This document shows positions 8,675-17,727 of a DNA stretch of 64,000 bases, in pieces (position 1 is the stretch's first letter; each line of letters starts with the position of its first letter). Position numbers and translations under genes: made by a program. This DNA is from Paenibacillus sp. PK3_47 (GTDB taxonomy: Bacteria > Bacillota > Bacilli > Paenibacillales > Paenibacillaceae): positions 6,572,001 to 6,636,000 of the forward strand of contig NZ_CP026029.1 in the NCBI RefSeq assembly GCF_023520895.1, written 5' to 3'. The notes beneath the pieces are model-generated. The model saw only the letters and a program-made list of their open reading frames with translations, had not been told where the DNA came from and did no database searches.

Positions 8675-10594
8675 TCATTTATTTACCTTGCGCCCTGCTT
8701 TCTTCAACACCAGGAAGCCCAGAGGCGGTATGGTAAGCTCTATGCTGTTCAACTGGTTATGCCATTCCTTCTTCTCACTTTTTATCGGCGGATTATGAAT
8801 TCCGGAGCCTCCGAGCTCCACACTCTCCGAACTGAAGATCTCTTCATAGGTACCCGGCCGCGGAACGCCCAGACGGTAATGAAGCCGCTCCACCGGCTGG
8901 AAGTTAATGATGATCAGCAGCGTATCCACTGGTTTTTTCCCTCTGCGGATATACGATAGAACACTTTGGCTGTTATCGTCGGCTTCAATCCACTGATAAC
9001 CCTCCATATTATGGTCCTGCTCCCACAGCGCCCTCTCTGACAAATACAGCTTGTTCAGGGCTGCAGTATACGCCAGCATGCGGCGGTGGCTTTCGTAGTC
9101 CAGCAGGAACCAGTCCAGCGGCTCTTCATCCTTCCATTCAATGAACTGGCCGAATTCTCCGCCCATGAACAGCAGCTTTTTGCCCGGATGGGTCGCCTGA
9201 TAACCAAGCAGCAGACGCAGTCCGGCGAATTTCTGTTCATAGGAGCCAGGCATCTTGTCCAGCAGGGACTTCTTGCCGTGCACCACTTCATCATGGGACA
9301 GCGGCAGCGTGTAATTCTCGGAATAGGCGTAAGCGATCGGGAAGGTCAACAAATTATGATGGTAGGGTCTTGCCCCGAAATCATGTTCTATGTAACCCAG
9401 TGTGTCATTCATCCAGCCCATATTCCATTTGTAATTGAAGCCCAGCCCGCCTTCATGAACAGGAGCGGTAACTCCCGGCCAGGCGCTTGACTCCTCAGCC
9501 ATCATAAGTGCCCTAGGATAGTATTGAAAAATCGTCTTATTAAGCTGCTGAATAAACCTGATGGCTTCCAGATTCTCCAGCCCTCCGTTACGGTTGCGTC
9601 TGAACTGGTGCTCCTGTTTCTCAAAATCGAGCCGCAGCATACTGGTAACCGCATCTACCCTCATCCCGTCAATATGGTACATATCAAACCAGAACAAGGC
9701 ATTGGAGATCAGAAACGAGGAAATTTCGGGTTTGCTGAAATCAAAAGAGAGTGTACCCCAGCCCGGCTTCTCAGCCAGCATCGGATCTGCGTATTCATAT
9801 AACGGGGAGCCGTCGAACATTCTAAGCCCATGTGCATCTTTGGCAAAATGCGCCGGTACCCAGTCCAGAATCACCCCGATGCCTGCCTGGTGCAGGCGGT
9901 CAATCAGGTACATCAGTTCATGAGGTTCGCCGTAACGGCTTGTAGCTGCAAAATAGCCCGTTCCCTGATATCCCCACGATAAGTCATATGGATGTTCAGC
10001 AAGCGGCATAAATTCAACGTGAGTATAGCTCATTTCCAGCAGATAAGGAATCAGCAGCTCAGCCATCTCCGCATAGGTGTAAAATTCACCGTCTTCCTTC
10101 TGCTTCCATGTGCCAAAATGCATTTCATAAATGTTCACCGGGCCGTTATAAGCAGTCTTGGTACGTCTGCGCCAGGCGCTGTCCCCCCATTTATATCCGG
10201 TGATATCGGCAACCACAGAGGCAGTGGCCGGCCGTACTTCAGCTTTGAAGGCATAAGGATCGGCTTTGAGAAAACTTGCGCCGTCGCTGCCGATAATTCT
10301 GTATTTGTATAAAGTTCCCAGCTCTATACCCGGGAAAAAACGACTCCAAAATGCTGAATCGGGTATCTTATATAATGAATCTACATCCTGTGTTCCGTCC
10401 CAGCCGTTATGATCACCAGCCAGTCCTACATAGGCCGCATGAGGAGCCCAGACGGTAAAGCGTACACCCTTCTCCCCATCTTCATCGGCAGTGTGCGCAC
10501 CGAGCATCGTATAGCTGCGATAATTGGTGCCTTCATGGAACAGGTAAATATCATCTGAGGACGGTAAGTTTACTGGTTGTTGTATGTGAGGCAA
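8675..10594 (-). CDS. glgB: 1,4-alpha-glucan branching enzyme
   Basis: Cuts alpha-1,4 chains and rejoins them as alpha-1,6 branches. The 639 residues show an N-terminal CBM48 module (FTVWAPHA, GDHNGWDG), the GH13 barrel with the nucleophile motif GMRVDAVTSML, the acid/base region MMAEESSAWPG, LSHDEVVHGK, and a C-terminal beta domain. The first codon is TTG, chosen because GGTGGTGA stands just upstream and the frame continues with MPHIQQP. It lies upstream of glgA; glgC is transcribed the other way from a 217-bp shared intergenic region. Confidence 0.97.
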   Translation of the reverse strand: MPHIQQPVNLPSSDDIYLFHEGTNYRSYTMLGAHTADEDGEKGVRFTVWAPHAAYVGLAGDHNGWDGTQDVDSLYKIPDSAFWSRFFPGIELGTLYKYRIIGSDGASFLKADPYAFKAEVRPATASVVADITGYKWGDSAWRRRTKTAYNGPVNIYEMHFGTWKQKEDGEFYTYAEMAELLIPYLLEMSYTHVEFMPLAEHPYDLSWGYQGTGYFAATSRYGEPHELMYLIDRLHQAGIGVILDWVPAHFAKDAHGLRMFDGSPLYEYADPMLAEKPGWGTLSFDFSKPEISSFLISNALFWFDMYHIDGMRVDAVTSMLRLDFEKQEHQFRRNRNGGLENLEAIRFIQQLNKTIFQYYPRALMMAEESSAWPGVTAPVHEGGLGFNYKWNMGWMNDTLGYIEHDFGARPYHHNLLTFPIAYAYSENYTLPLSHDEVVHGKKSLLDKMPGSYEQKFAGLRLLLGYQATHPGKKLLFMGGEFGQFIEWKDEEPLDWFLLDYESHRRMLAYTAALNKLYLSERALWEQDHNMEGYQWIEADDNSQSVLSYIRRGKKPVDTLLIIINFQPVERLHYRLGVPRPGTYEEIFSSESVELGGSGIHNPPIKSEKKEWHNQLNSIELTIPPLGFLVLKKAGRKVNK

Positions 10595-10811
10595 ATCATC
10601 ACCACCTTTTTTATATATGATGCACCTATAACATTACCCCAATGTTGCGTGTTTGAAAATGATTTAGCCATAAAAATAAAGATTTCCTGAATACCAAAAA
10701 TATTTATGTAATTTTTACTGTTATAAGGCAATATATTTCACCTATGTCGTTTCAAGAGCTTGTGGGGAGTTTATATTACAAGCATTGACAAAAAAATGGG
10801 AGGGATAACAA
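10595..10811. promoter_or_regulatory. Divergent control region between glgB and glgC
   Basis: This AT-rich region must hold promoters for both directions. On the plus strand TTTCAA with TATATT 16 bp later (about 10749-10776) is a possible glgC promoter. On the minus strand the candidates are weaker, with no perfect consensus. Co-regulation of the two arms is inferred from layout. Confidence 0.4.
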
Positions 10812-12035
10812 ATGAGTAAAAAAGAATGTATCGCCATGCTCCTGGCAGGCGGAGAAGGCCGCAGATTGGCCCCCCTGACCAGCACAATGGCAAAACCAGC
10901 AGTCCCTTTCGGCGGACAGTATAGAATCATTGACTTTCCCCTCAGCAACTGTGTGAATTCCAGTATTGACACTGTAGGCGTACTGACGCAGTACGAGGCT
11001 GAATCATTGCATGAACATATTGGTGAAGGAGAACCGTGGGGGCTACATACCAGTACGGATAAAGGTGTAACGCTGCTTCCTTCCGGAGTGGAAGGACGTG
11101 ACAGCTACACAGGAACAGCTGATGCCATTTATAAGAACATTGATTATATTGACAGCAACCATCCTGAACACGTACTGATTCTGTCAGCCGACCATATTTA
11201 CCATATGGATTACCGTAAAATGCTGGATTACCATATCAGCAAATCGGCCAAAGCCACCATTTCCGTTATGGAAGTGCCTTGGGAGGAAGCCAGCCGCTTT
11301 GGCGTGATGAACGTAAATGATGAGCTGAAAATTTCCGAATTTGCCGAGAAACCGAAAGTTCCGAAGAGCAACCTGGCTTCGATGGGCATATATTTGTTTG
11401 AATGGAAATATCTTAAGGAGCATTTGCTGCGCGACGCCGCTAACCCGGAATCCAGCCATGACTTCGGTAAAGATGTCATTCCGACCATGCTGGATGGTAA
11501 TGACGAGCTGTTCGCTTACCGTTTTGAAGGATACTGGAGAGATGTTGGTACTGTAGGCAGCCTCTGGGAAGCTCACATGGACCTGCTCCAGGAAGATAAC
11601 GGCTTTAAGCTGGATAACGCCAAATGGCCGATGTACAGCCGTTCCCGCCGGATCAAGCAAGCGGTACACAAGCCGCGCTTACAGATTCCTGCAGCAGATT
11701 GCCTGGTCAATGAGACCTGCCATCTTGAAGGGAATTTGAACCGTTCCGTCATTTTCGGCGGTGTTGAAATCGGCAAGCTGACGCTGATCAAACACAGTAT
11801 CGTAATGCCAAATGCACGTATCGGGCGTGGTGTACTGATTGAGAATGCAATCATTGGTGAAGGCGCAGTAATCAAAGATGGCGCTGTAATCAAGGGCAGC
11901 GAAGACAATATCGTAGTCGTAGGACCTTATGAGACAGTAGCCGCTAAGCCGGTCATCCGCACCCAACCTTCCCGCCTCCTGCAGGAGGTATACGAAAAAG
12001 CTGGCAGACTGCGCGCAGAAAGCCTTCCTTCCTAA
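10812..12035 (+). CDS. glgC: Glucose-1-phosphate adenylyltransferase
   Basis: Makes ADP-glucose from ATP and glucose-1-phosphate, the committed step feeding GlgA. The N-terminus has the nucleotidyltransferase signature LAGGEGRRLAPLT and KPAVPFGGQYRIIDF, then GTADAIYKN and ILSADHIYHMDY. The C-terminal left-handed beta-helix begins around residue 290 (hexapeptide-like VIFGGVEIGK, AIIGEGAVIKDGAVI). At 407 residues it has normal length and retains the catalytic residues, so it is GlgC rather than GlgD. GGGAGGG precedes the ATG. No glgD or glgP is adjacent. Confidence 0.96.
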   Translation: MSKKECIAMLLAGGEGRRLAPLTSTMAKPAVPFGGQYRIIDFPLSNCVNSSIDTVGVLTQYEAESLHEHIGEGEPWGLHTSTDKGVTLLPSGVEGRDSYTGTADAIYKNIDYIDSNHPEHVLILSADHIYHMDYRKMLDYHISKSAKATISVMEVPWEEASRFGVMNVNDELKISEFAEKPKVPKSNLASMGIYLFEWKYLKEHLLRDAANPESSHDFGKDVIPTMLDGNDELFAYRFEGYWRDVGTVGSLWEAHMDLLQEDNGFKLDNAKWPMYSRSRRIKQAVHKPRLQIPAADCLVNETCHLEGNLNRSVIFGGVEIGKLTLIKHSIVMPNARIGRGVLIENAIIGEGAVIKDGAVIKGSEDNIVVVGPYETVAAKPVIRTQPSRLLQEVYEKAGRLRAESLPS

Positions 12036-12056
12036 GCTTAAAATACAAAGTAAATG

Positions 12057-12107
12057 AATAAAGGCTTCAGACACCGGTTAACCCAACCTGTGTCTGAAGC
12101 CTTTATT
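12057..12107. terminator. Bidirectional terminator between glgC and the two-component operon
   Basis: Eighteen bases (AATAAAGGCTTCAGACAC) are perfectly complementary to 12090-12107, around a 15-base loop, with T-rich flanks on both sides. It should stop glgC transcripts and possibly minus-strand readthrough. Confidence 0.88.
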
Positions 12108-12118
12108 CTTGTAAAATC

Positions 12119-12146
12119 AGAGGGGAAGCCTGCGCGCTTCCCCTCT
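12119..12146 (-). terminator. Hairpin immediately after the histidine-kinase gene
   Basis: GAGGGGAAGC pairs with GCTTCCCCTC around a six-base loop; the tail TGATTTT is only modestly U-rich. It lies three bases past the kinase stop. Confidence 0.6.
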
Positions 12147-12149
12147 TCT

Positions 12150-13583
12150 TCATGCCTCATTCTCATCGGCCGGATGAACTGCAGACGGCGGAACCTCGGT
12201 GGTCAACGGCAAAATAACCGTAACCTGGGTTCCCTTGCCCAGTTCACTGTCCATCTCCAGTTTACCGTGATGAAGCTCTACAATCTGCTGGGAAATCGCC
12301 AGCCCCAGACCGGTACCACCGTTCAGCGCATCCACCTGGAAGAAGCGGTCTTTGACCCGGGACAAATGCGCTTCGCTGATCCCGATACCGCTGTCCCGCA
12401 CAATTACCGCCATTTCCGTACCCGAGAGCCGCTGCGCAGACAGAACTATGCTGGAATCCTCGGGAGAGAATTTCACCGCGTTGTCAACCAGGTTCAGGAA
12501 CACCTGCTTCAGCCGGTTGGGATCGCCTTTGATATAGATGGTGTCTTCACATTCCAGCAGCAGATGAATCCGCTTCTTCTCCGCTTTGGCCCAGATGTTG
12601 AGGATGGTTTCCTGCAGCACCACTTTGATATCCACCAGCACTATGGAGAGTTTCATCTCATTCTGCTGCAGCTTGGAAAAGTCGAGAATCTCCTCCACCA
12701 GCCCGATGAGACGGTCGCTCTCCTTGGATATAATCCCAACACCGAGCTTGGTTTCCTCGGGATCATAACCGCCGGATATCAGCGTCTCACTCCAGCCTTT
12801 GATGCTGGTAAGCGGTGTCCGCAGCTCATGGGAGATCGAGGATATAAAATCATCCTTGATCTGATTGCTGCGGATAATTTCATCCGCCATATAATTCAGC
12901 GTGGAAGCCAGATCACCGATTTCGTATTTGTAATCGCCTTTGATCCGGGTAGTGAACTTCCCCTTCGCCATTTGCGCTGACACTGCCGTAATATTGTTGA
13001 GCGGCTTTACGATCGAGTTGGCCAGCCCGAAGCTGAACAGCACAACGATAGCCATAACTGCCGCACCAATGCCGATGGACACCATGGTGAGATTGAACAG
13101 ATCCTTATCTATCCGCTCCATGGAGGTCAGGTAACGGATCACATAAGTATCGCGGGCGTTAATCTGCAGCATTTTGGACACAGCCATTACACTCTCATTG
13201 GTACCGGGCTGTCTTCCGACCCAGCGGCCGATACTGCCGCCCACCGCCTCCGGAACATCACTTGTCGTAATCGTACGGTCCGGCTGGAACCCTGTGGAGC
13301 TTGTGAGAATATCACCGCTTAGGGTTAATACCTGCAGCTCTGTTTTGTCCAGCCAGAAGAAATCCAGAATATTCTGCATTTGATCAGGCGAGTTATCGCC
13401 TGTGAACCTGTATTTGATAAACTCTTCCGCTGTAGCAATCTGGGTCGTGATTTTGCTGTAGACGCTGTTGTAATAGTACGTCCGGATCGCCAGGAGGAAA
13501 ATAACCTCCACGAGGAGAAGCGCCACAAAGACTACAAGAAGATAATGCAGTACAATCTGTCTGCGCATCCCCTTTCTGATCAT
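12150..13583 (-). CDS. Sensor histidine kinase (HAMP, HisKA, HATPase)
   Basis: Membrane sensor of about 477 residues: TM1 near residues 9-29, an extracytoplasmic region of about 135 residues, TM2 near 165-187, a HAMP linker, the phospho-His box SISHELRTPLTS, then the ATP-lid motifs NLVDNAVKFSPE, DSGIGIS and GGTGLGLAI. The start was put at the ATG at 13583 because it forms an ATGA overlap with the regulator's stop; a start at 13601 would add six residues. It is the last gene of an operon with a lipoprotein, a PhnC-like ATPase and its regulator. The sensed signal is unknown. Confidence 0.93.
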   Translation of the reverse strand: MIRKGMRRQIVLHYLLVVFVALLLVEVIFLLAIRTYYYNSVYSKITTQIATAEEFIKYRFTGDNSPDQMQNILDFFWLDKTELQVLTLSGDILTSSTGFQPDRTITTSDVPEAVGGSIGRWVGRQPGTNESVMAVSKMLQINARDTYVIRYLTSMERIDKDLFNLTMVSIGIGAAVMAIVVLFSFGLANSIVKPLNNITAVSAQMAKGKFTTRIKGDYKYEIGDLASTLNYMADEIIRSNQIKDDFISSISHELRTPLTSIKGWSETLISGGYDPEETKLGVGIISKESDRLIGLVEEILDFSKLQQNEMKLSIVLVDIKVVLQETILNIWAKAEKKRIHLLLECEDTIYIKGDPNRLKQVFLNLVDNAVKFSPEDSSIVLSAQRLSGTEMAVIVRDSGIGISEAHLSRVKDRFFQVDALNGGTGLGLAISQQIVELHHGKLEMDSELGKGTQVTVILPLTTEVPPSAVHPADENEA

Positions 13584-14278
13584 TGGCCTTGGCCTTTCCA
13601 TTTATAGCCGTGCCCCCATACAGTCTGCAGATACTCGGGTTCTGACGGGTTGTTCTCGATTTTTTGGCGCAGCCGGCGGATATTTACATCGACAATCTTC
13701 GGATCGCCCATGTACTCTTTGCCCCAGACATGATCCAGAAGCGAGTCGCGGCTGAGCGGTGTGTTTTCTTTTTCCAGAAAAAACTGCACCAGCGAAAATT
13801 CAGTCGGCGTCAGTTCGATCGCTTCCCCGCTGCGTTTGAACTGCTTGGAAATCAGGTCCAGCGTAAAAGGTCCCGAATGAAAGGATACCTTGGCCGACTG
13901 CTCACGGTGTACGTTAACCCGGCGAAGCAGCGACTGGATCCGGGCGATCAGCTCTGTAGGGCTAAAAGGTTTGCTGACATGGTCATCAGCGCCTACAGAA
14001 AGTGCATATACTTTATCCTGCTCCTGCACTTTTGCCGTCAGAAAAATAATTCCCAGCCGTTCGTTGGTCTCTCTGATGCGTCTGCAGACCTCAAAACCGT
14101 CAATGCCGGGCACCATTACATCCAGCAGCGCAATATCAATGTCGGGGGTTGTAGTCAGCTTGTGCAGTGCCTCGTTGCCGTCAGCGGCCTCCAGCACTTC
14201 AAATCCGTTGCGTTTGAGATTAATTACAATAAAACTGCGGATAGACTCTTCGTCCTCCAGAATCAGTACCTTACTCAT
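13580..14278 (-). CDS. OmpR/PhoB-type response regulator
   Basis: Partner of the following kinase. The N-terminal receiver has LEDEESIR acidic residues, the phospho-Asp in LLDVMVPG, and the conserved Thr/Lys region (FLTAK, SKPFSP). The C-terminal winged helix (about residues 135-230) ends GHGYKW. The ATG at 14278 has GGAAGGGA upstream and overlaps the stop of the lipoprotein gene by 8 bp, so the two are translationally coupled. Targets are unknown; its own operon is a reasonable candidate. Confidence 0.94.
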   Translation of the reverse strand: MSKVLILEDEESIRSFIVINLKRNGFEVLEAADGNEALHKLTTTPDIDIALLDVMVPGIDGFEVCRRIRETNERLGIIFLTAKVQEQDKVYALSVGADDHVSKPFSPTELIARIQSLLRRVNVHREQSAKVSFHSGPFTLDLISKQFKRSGEAIELTPTEFSLVQFFLEKENTPLSRDSLLDHVWGKEYMGDPKIVDVNIRRLRQKIENNPSEPEYLQTVWGHGYKWKGQGQ

Positions 14279-15560
14279 CAAGTCCCTTCCTTTCAATAGG
14301 AGCGGTTATTTTGTCGTTGTCACCCCAGCTTGTGCTTTGTTCCAGTTCACCCCGGTAGCCGATAATTTTGTCCATGTCACGTCCCAGCAGATCCCAGCCT
14401 GAATTCTTCGCCTTGCTCCATTCCTCTTCCGTAAAAAAGGAAACCTCGGCAACGGTCTCACCGGTATCGGACATAATGAACTTCAGCGATTTATCCTGGA
14501 CGGATTTCGTATCGACTGTAATATTCTCCAGCCATTCCGGAGAAAAATCAATCGTGAACCTGCCCGAAGGGTCATGATATTTCTTGGTCGAGAAGGTTAA
14601 CCCGTCTTTGCCGTCCCACTTGTAATAGGAGTTAAAATAGGGAATGGTCTCCGGATCAAAATACTCCCAGCCTTTGGGCGGCTCAAGCAGCCCGATCTCG
14701 ATAATACCGTCTTCGTCGATATCTTCGCTGACAATTTTGCGGTCTTTAAAGGTGCGGGCGTCTCCGGGGATCACTACACGCAGCTTGCTGTTCTCCATCA
14801 CGACCATCGTTGTATAGGCCGAGCGTGAATCCACCGCCGAATCCAGTACTATACCTTCTTTGTTCTCTGCTACTTTACCTGAGACAATATTGTAATAATT
14901 ACTGAAATACGGATCCAGGTCCTCCAGCTTATCCAGCACCTTAAAACCGTCGTTATATTGGTAGGTTGTTATAGTCGCAAATTCATTGCGTTTGAAGTAC
15001 ACGATCGTAAGGTCTTCGATACCGTCCTCGTTCAGATCATCGAGCAGATATTTGGTATAAGGCTCAGTGAGCACTTCTTCCAGCTCTCCGCCGGAGTAGT
15101 TGTAGACTACCATGCCCTTCTCTTCTCCGCGGGAATATCCTGTAATAATGTTTAGTTTGCCGTCACCTGTCAGATCTCTCAGATCCACAGAATCCAGCTG
15201 TGTGCCGTCACCGTCAAAATCCAGCTTCTTCACCCATCCGTCTTCCTGCTTCTCCAGAATCATGCCGTGGATCAGCACCGCTTCGTTGCTGGTCAAATAG
15301 AAGACCAGCGTCTCCAGCGTACCGTCGTTATCCAGATCCTCGGTAAATATCGAGCTGTCGTTGTTATTGGTCGGGCGGATCAGCGAAGAGCCTGCCGGAA
15401 TCAGCGAGTTGATCGCTGTCATCAGTGAGGCTTTGTCGGCAGACAGATCGGGCACCTTCATCCGTGAAACAGGATCACTGATGAAGGTGCAGCCTGACAG
15501 AACAGACAGCGACAGCGCTGCTGCTGCCAGACGCTTCAGAACATGTGTATTCAACTTCAT
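14271..15560 (-). CDS. Lipoprotein with DxDxDG (VCBS/FG-GAP-like) repeats
   Basis: I do not recognise a specific family. The 429-residue protein has a lipoprotein signal peptide with lipobox SVLSGC (Cys24). Five acidic loops follow: EDLDNDGTLE, KLDFDGDGTQ, RDLTGDGKLN, DDLNEDGIED and EDIDEDGIIE. These resemble the calcium-binding DxDxDG loops of FG-GAP/VCBS beta-propellers. The last 100 residues lack such loops and look like a separate domain (FTIDFSPEWLEN). It should face outward on the membrane. It sits between a PhnC-like ATPase gene (about 30 bp upstream) and a two-component system (8-bp overlap). A role as signal receptor or partner of the kinase is inferred from this coupling. Confidence 0.88.
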   Translation of the reverse strand: MKLNTHVLKRLAAAALSLSVLSGCTFISDPVSRMKVPDLSADKASLMTAINSLIPAGSSLIRPTNNNDSSIFTEDLDNDGTLETLVFYLTSNEAVLIHGMILEKQEDGWVKKLDFDGDGTQLDSVDLRDLTGDGKLNIITGYSRGEEKGMVVYNYSGGELEEVLTEPYTKYLLDDLNEDGIEDLTIVYFKRNEFATITTYQYNDGFKVLDKLEDLDPYFSNYYNIVSGKVAENKEGIVLDSAVDSRSAYTTMVVMENSKLRVVIPGDARTFKDRKIVSEDIDEDGIIEIGLLEPPKGWEYFDPETIPYFNSYYKWDGKDGLTFSTKKYHDPSGRFTIDFSPEWLENITVDTKSVQDKSLKFIMSDTGETVAEVSFFTEEEWSKAKNSGWDLLGRDMDKIIGYRGELEQSTSWGDNDKITAPIERKGLDE

Positions 15561-15588
15561 CACTCTTCCCTGTTCCCTGATTGGCTCA

Positions 15589-16314
15589 TTATAGATTGGC
15601 CCGCTCCTGGGACGTCAGGCGGCGGCCTTTGACATCATGCTTGATTCTGCCGTTCTCCAGTACCCATAGACGGGTGGCATAACGTTCAGCCAGCTCCAGC
15701 GGCAGCACAGTAATCACCGTCAGACCGGTCTCTTTGCAGAGCTTGCGCAGGGTCTCCATCACGCCCTCGGCAGTCCGCGGATCCAGGCCCGTCACCGGCT
15801 CATCCGCCAGAATCACCTTGGCTCCGTGAACAAGCGCCCGGGCAATCGCCACACGCTGGCGTTCTCCCCCGCTGAGCTGGCTGGTCTTCATCTTCGCTTT
15901 ATCAAGAAGTCCCAGCAGATCCAGTTCGTCCATGGCTCCCATGTAATCATCGGAGCGCACCATACCTGTAACCATCCGCCAGAGCGGTGTCTGTGAAGAT
16001 TGGCCGATCAGGACATTCTTAAGCGCTGTCCGGTTCGGGTTGAGCTCGGCATTCTGCTCCAGGTAGGCCCATTCGCGGCGTATCTTCCGTCTCCCGGCAA
16101 AAGCATTTCCTTTAATATCGATTCCATCCACTCTGAAATTGCCTCTGTCCCATTTTTCTTTTAGCGCCAGGCAGCGCAGCAGCGTAGATTTGCCGCTTCC
16201 GCTGGCCCCCAGCAGCACCACCAGTTCCCCCGGTTCTAATTGAAAGCCAATATCCTGCAGCACAGGAACCTTGTCCTCTCCTACTGTTTTGGCCAGATGT
16301 TCAACTGTGATCAT
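15589..16314 (-). CDS. ABC transporter ATPase, PhnC-like, without cognate permease
   Basis: The 241 residues carry Walker A (GASGSGKST), signature LSGGERQRVAIARAL, and Walker B (VILADEPVTGLDP). The region between Walker A and signature (LNPNRTALKNVLIG, TPLWRMVTGMV) follows the pattern of PhnC, the phosphonate-importer ATPase. The start at 16314 is supported by GGGAGAGG; a longer frame to 16380 lacks a site. The position normally occupied by the H-loop His reads LPLELAE, so the switch histidine seems absent. No permease or phosphonate-binding protein is nearby; the next gene downstream is the DxDxDG lipoprotein. Confidence 0.85.
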   Translation of the reverse strand: MITVEHLAKTVGEDKVPVLQDIGFQLEPGELVVLLGASGSGKSTLLRCLALKEKWDRGNFRVDGIDIKGNAFAGRRKIRREWAYLEQNAELNPNRTALKNVLIGQSSQTPLWRMVTGMVRSDDYMGAMDELDLLGLLDKAKMKTSQLSGGERQRVAIARALVHGAKVILADEPVTGLDPRTAEGVMETLRKLCKETGLTVITVLPLELAERYATRLWVLENGRIKHDVKGRRLTSQERANL

Positions 16315-16344
16315 AGTTCGACCTCTCCCTGTCTTCGACTCTAT

Positions 16345-16373
16345 TCTATAGTGTACTCTGAAAGCGGGATCAA
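16345..16373 (-). promoter_or_regulatory. Probable promoter of the ATPase-lipoprotein-two-component operon
   Basis: Minus strand TTGATC, 17-bp spacer, TATAGA, about 30 bp before the ATPase start. It would make the four genes (ATPase, lipoprotein, regulator, kinase) one transcript separate from the MFS gene. Confidence 0.5.
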
Positions 16374-16404
16374 ATTCCATGCGAGCATTCGTTCTTATCT
16401 TACC

Positions 16405-17583
16405 TTAAATCGCTTTTCTTTGCGAGAATAATAACCCTGACAAACCGAACAGAATATAGAATACGCCCATCAGTGCGAATACACCGCCGCCCCAGCCGAA
16501 TTCAAGCAGCAGTCCGCCGAGCCCCGGTCCGATGATACTGCCGGCGCTGAAGTGGAAGGAAGCAACTACATTCGCGGCAGGCAGCAGATTGCGCGGAAGA
16601 ATGTCTGCAGCATAGCTGAGGCCCAGTGAGAAGAACGAACCTACCAGGCCGCCCGCAATCGTGAGCAGCGCCAGAGTGAGCAGGAACTGATTCCCGGCTG
16701 CAGGCAGCAAAGCAAACGCAGTACCGCCTGCCACTCCGCAGAGGATCAGAATCTTCTTCCGGCCGTAACGGTCACTCCAGATGCCCAGCGGCAGCTGGAG
16801 CACCAGCCCGCCGATACCGGCAAACGGCAGCAGCGCAGCGATCTGATCTGCAGTGAAGCCTGTGCGAAGACCGTAAACAGGAAAGCTGCTGTTCAAGCTG
16901 GCTTCCATGTATCCGTAGAGCAGAGCCGGTATTAACGCATACCAGGCCAGCATATACACTCGCCCGAACCGGCGGGCTTGTCCCTCGTTATGCTCCACGG
17001 CTTCAGGACGGGAATCCGGAAGCTTGACCAGCACCAGCAAAAGTGCAAACAGAAACAGTACAGCGGTAATAAGAAAAGGTGCAGCTTCGCCAAACCGCAG
17101 CAGGCTGATGCCAAGCGGCCCCAGGCTGAATCCGAGTCCATAGGACATTCCGTACAGGGACAGGTATCTGCCCCTGTGTTCGGCCGGCGCCATGAGCAGC
17201 ACCCAGAGCTGTGCGGCATAATTGATGGCTGAGTCGCCGATACCGACCAGCAGCCGCAGCACAAACCATACTTTGATGCCCGGCAGCAGCGGGAACAGCA
17301 GCAGGGCTGCCAGCACGAGGGTGAGCCCGGCGGCAATAAGCTTTTTGAAACCGATGGCTCCAAGTACCCGTTCAGCAGCGAGGGTCATCGCAAATGAACC
17401 CACATATAACGCGGCCGCATTAAGCCCGTTCAGAGAGGAGGACACGCCCTTTTGCTCCAGCAGGATGGAGAGTACAGGCAAAAGGAGCCCCTGGCTAAGG
17501 CCTGCGGCGATAATGACGGTGATCAGAATCATGTAATTCAGCTTGCTGTTTATTTTAACTGTCTGTTGTAGCGGGTCTGACAC
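16405..17583 (-). CDS. Major facilitator superfamily transporter
   Basis: A 392-residue polytopic protein with about twelve hydrophobic segments in two halves and the MFS loop motif DRYGRKK between TM segments 8 and 9. The start codon is GTG, with AGGAGG nine bases upstream. It resembles drug- or sugar-efflux MFS proteins of Bacillus (YfkF-like), but the substrate cannot be told. It diverges from an ArsR-type regulator gene, a typical arrangement for a regulated exporter, and lies 90 bp before the PhnC-like ATPase gene. Confidence 0.9.
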   Translation of the reverse strand: MSDPLQQTVKINSKLNYMILITVIIAAGLSQGLLLPVLSILLEQKGVSSSLNGLNAAALYVGSFAMTLAAERVLGAIGFKKLIAAGLTLVLAALLLFPLLPGIKVWFVLRLLVGIGDSAINYAAQLWVLLMAPAEHRGRYLSLYGMSYGLGFSLGPLGISLLRFGEAAPFLITAVLFLFALLLVLVKLPDSRPEAVEHNEGQARRFGRVYMLAWYALIPALLYGYMEASLNSSFPVYGLRTGFTADQIAALLPFAGIGGLVLQLPLGIWSDRYGRKKILILCGVAGGTAFALLPAAGNQFLLTLALLTIAGGLVGSFFSLGLSYAADILPRNLLPAANVVASFHFSAGSIIGPGLGGLLLEFGWGGGVFALMGVFYILFGLSGLLFSQRKAI

Positions 17584-17727
17584 GGATAAATCCTCCTATA
17601 CTAACTATGTAATTATTCAGTTATTAAATCTTACGCCAACCGGCAAACATCGAACATTATAGTAGACAACCCTCTTCATAACAAGAGATAATATATAGAA
17701 GTGACGGAATTCCCTGGGGGTGTAAGC

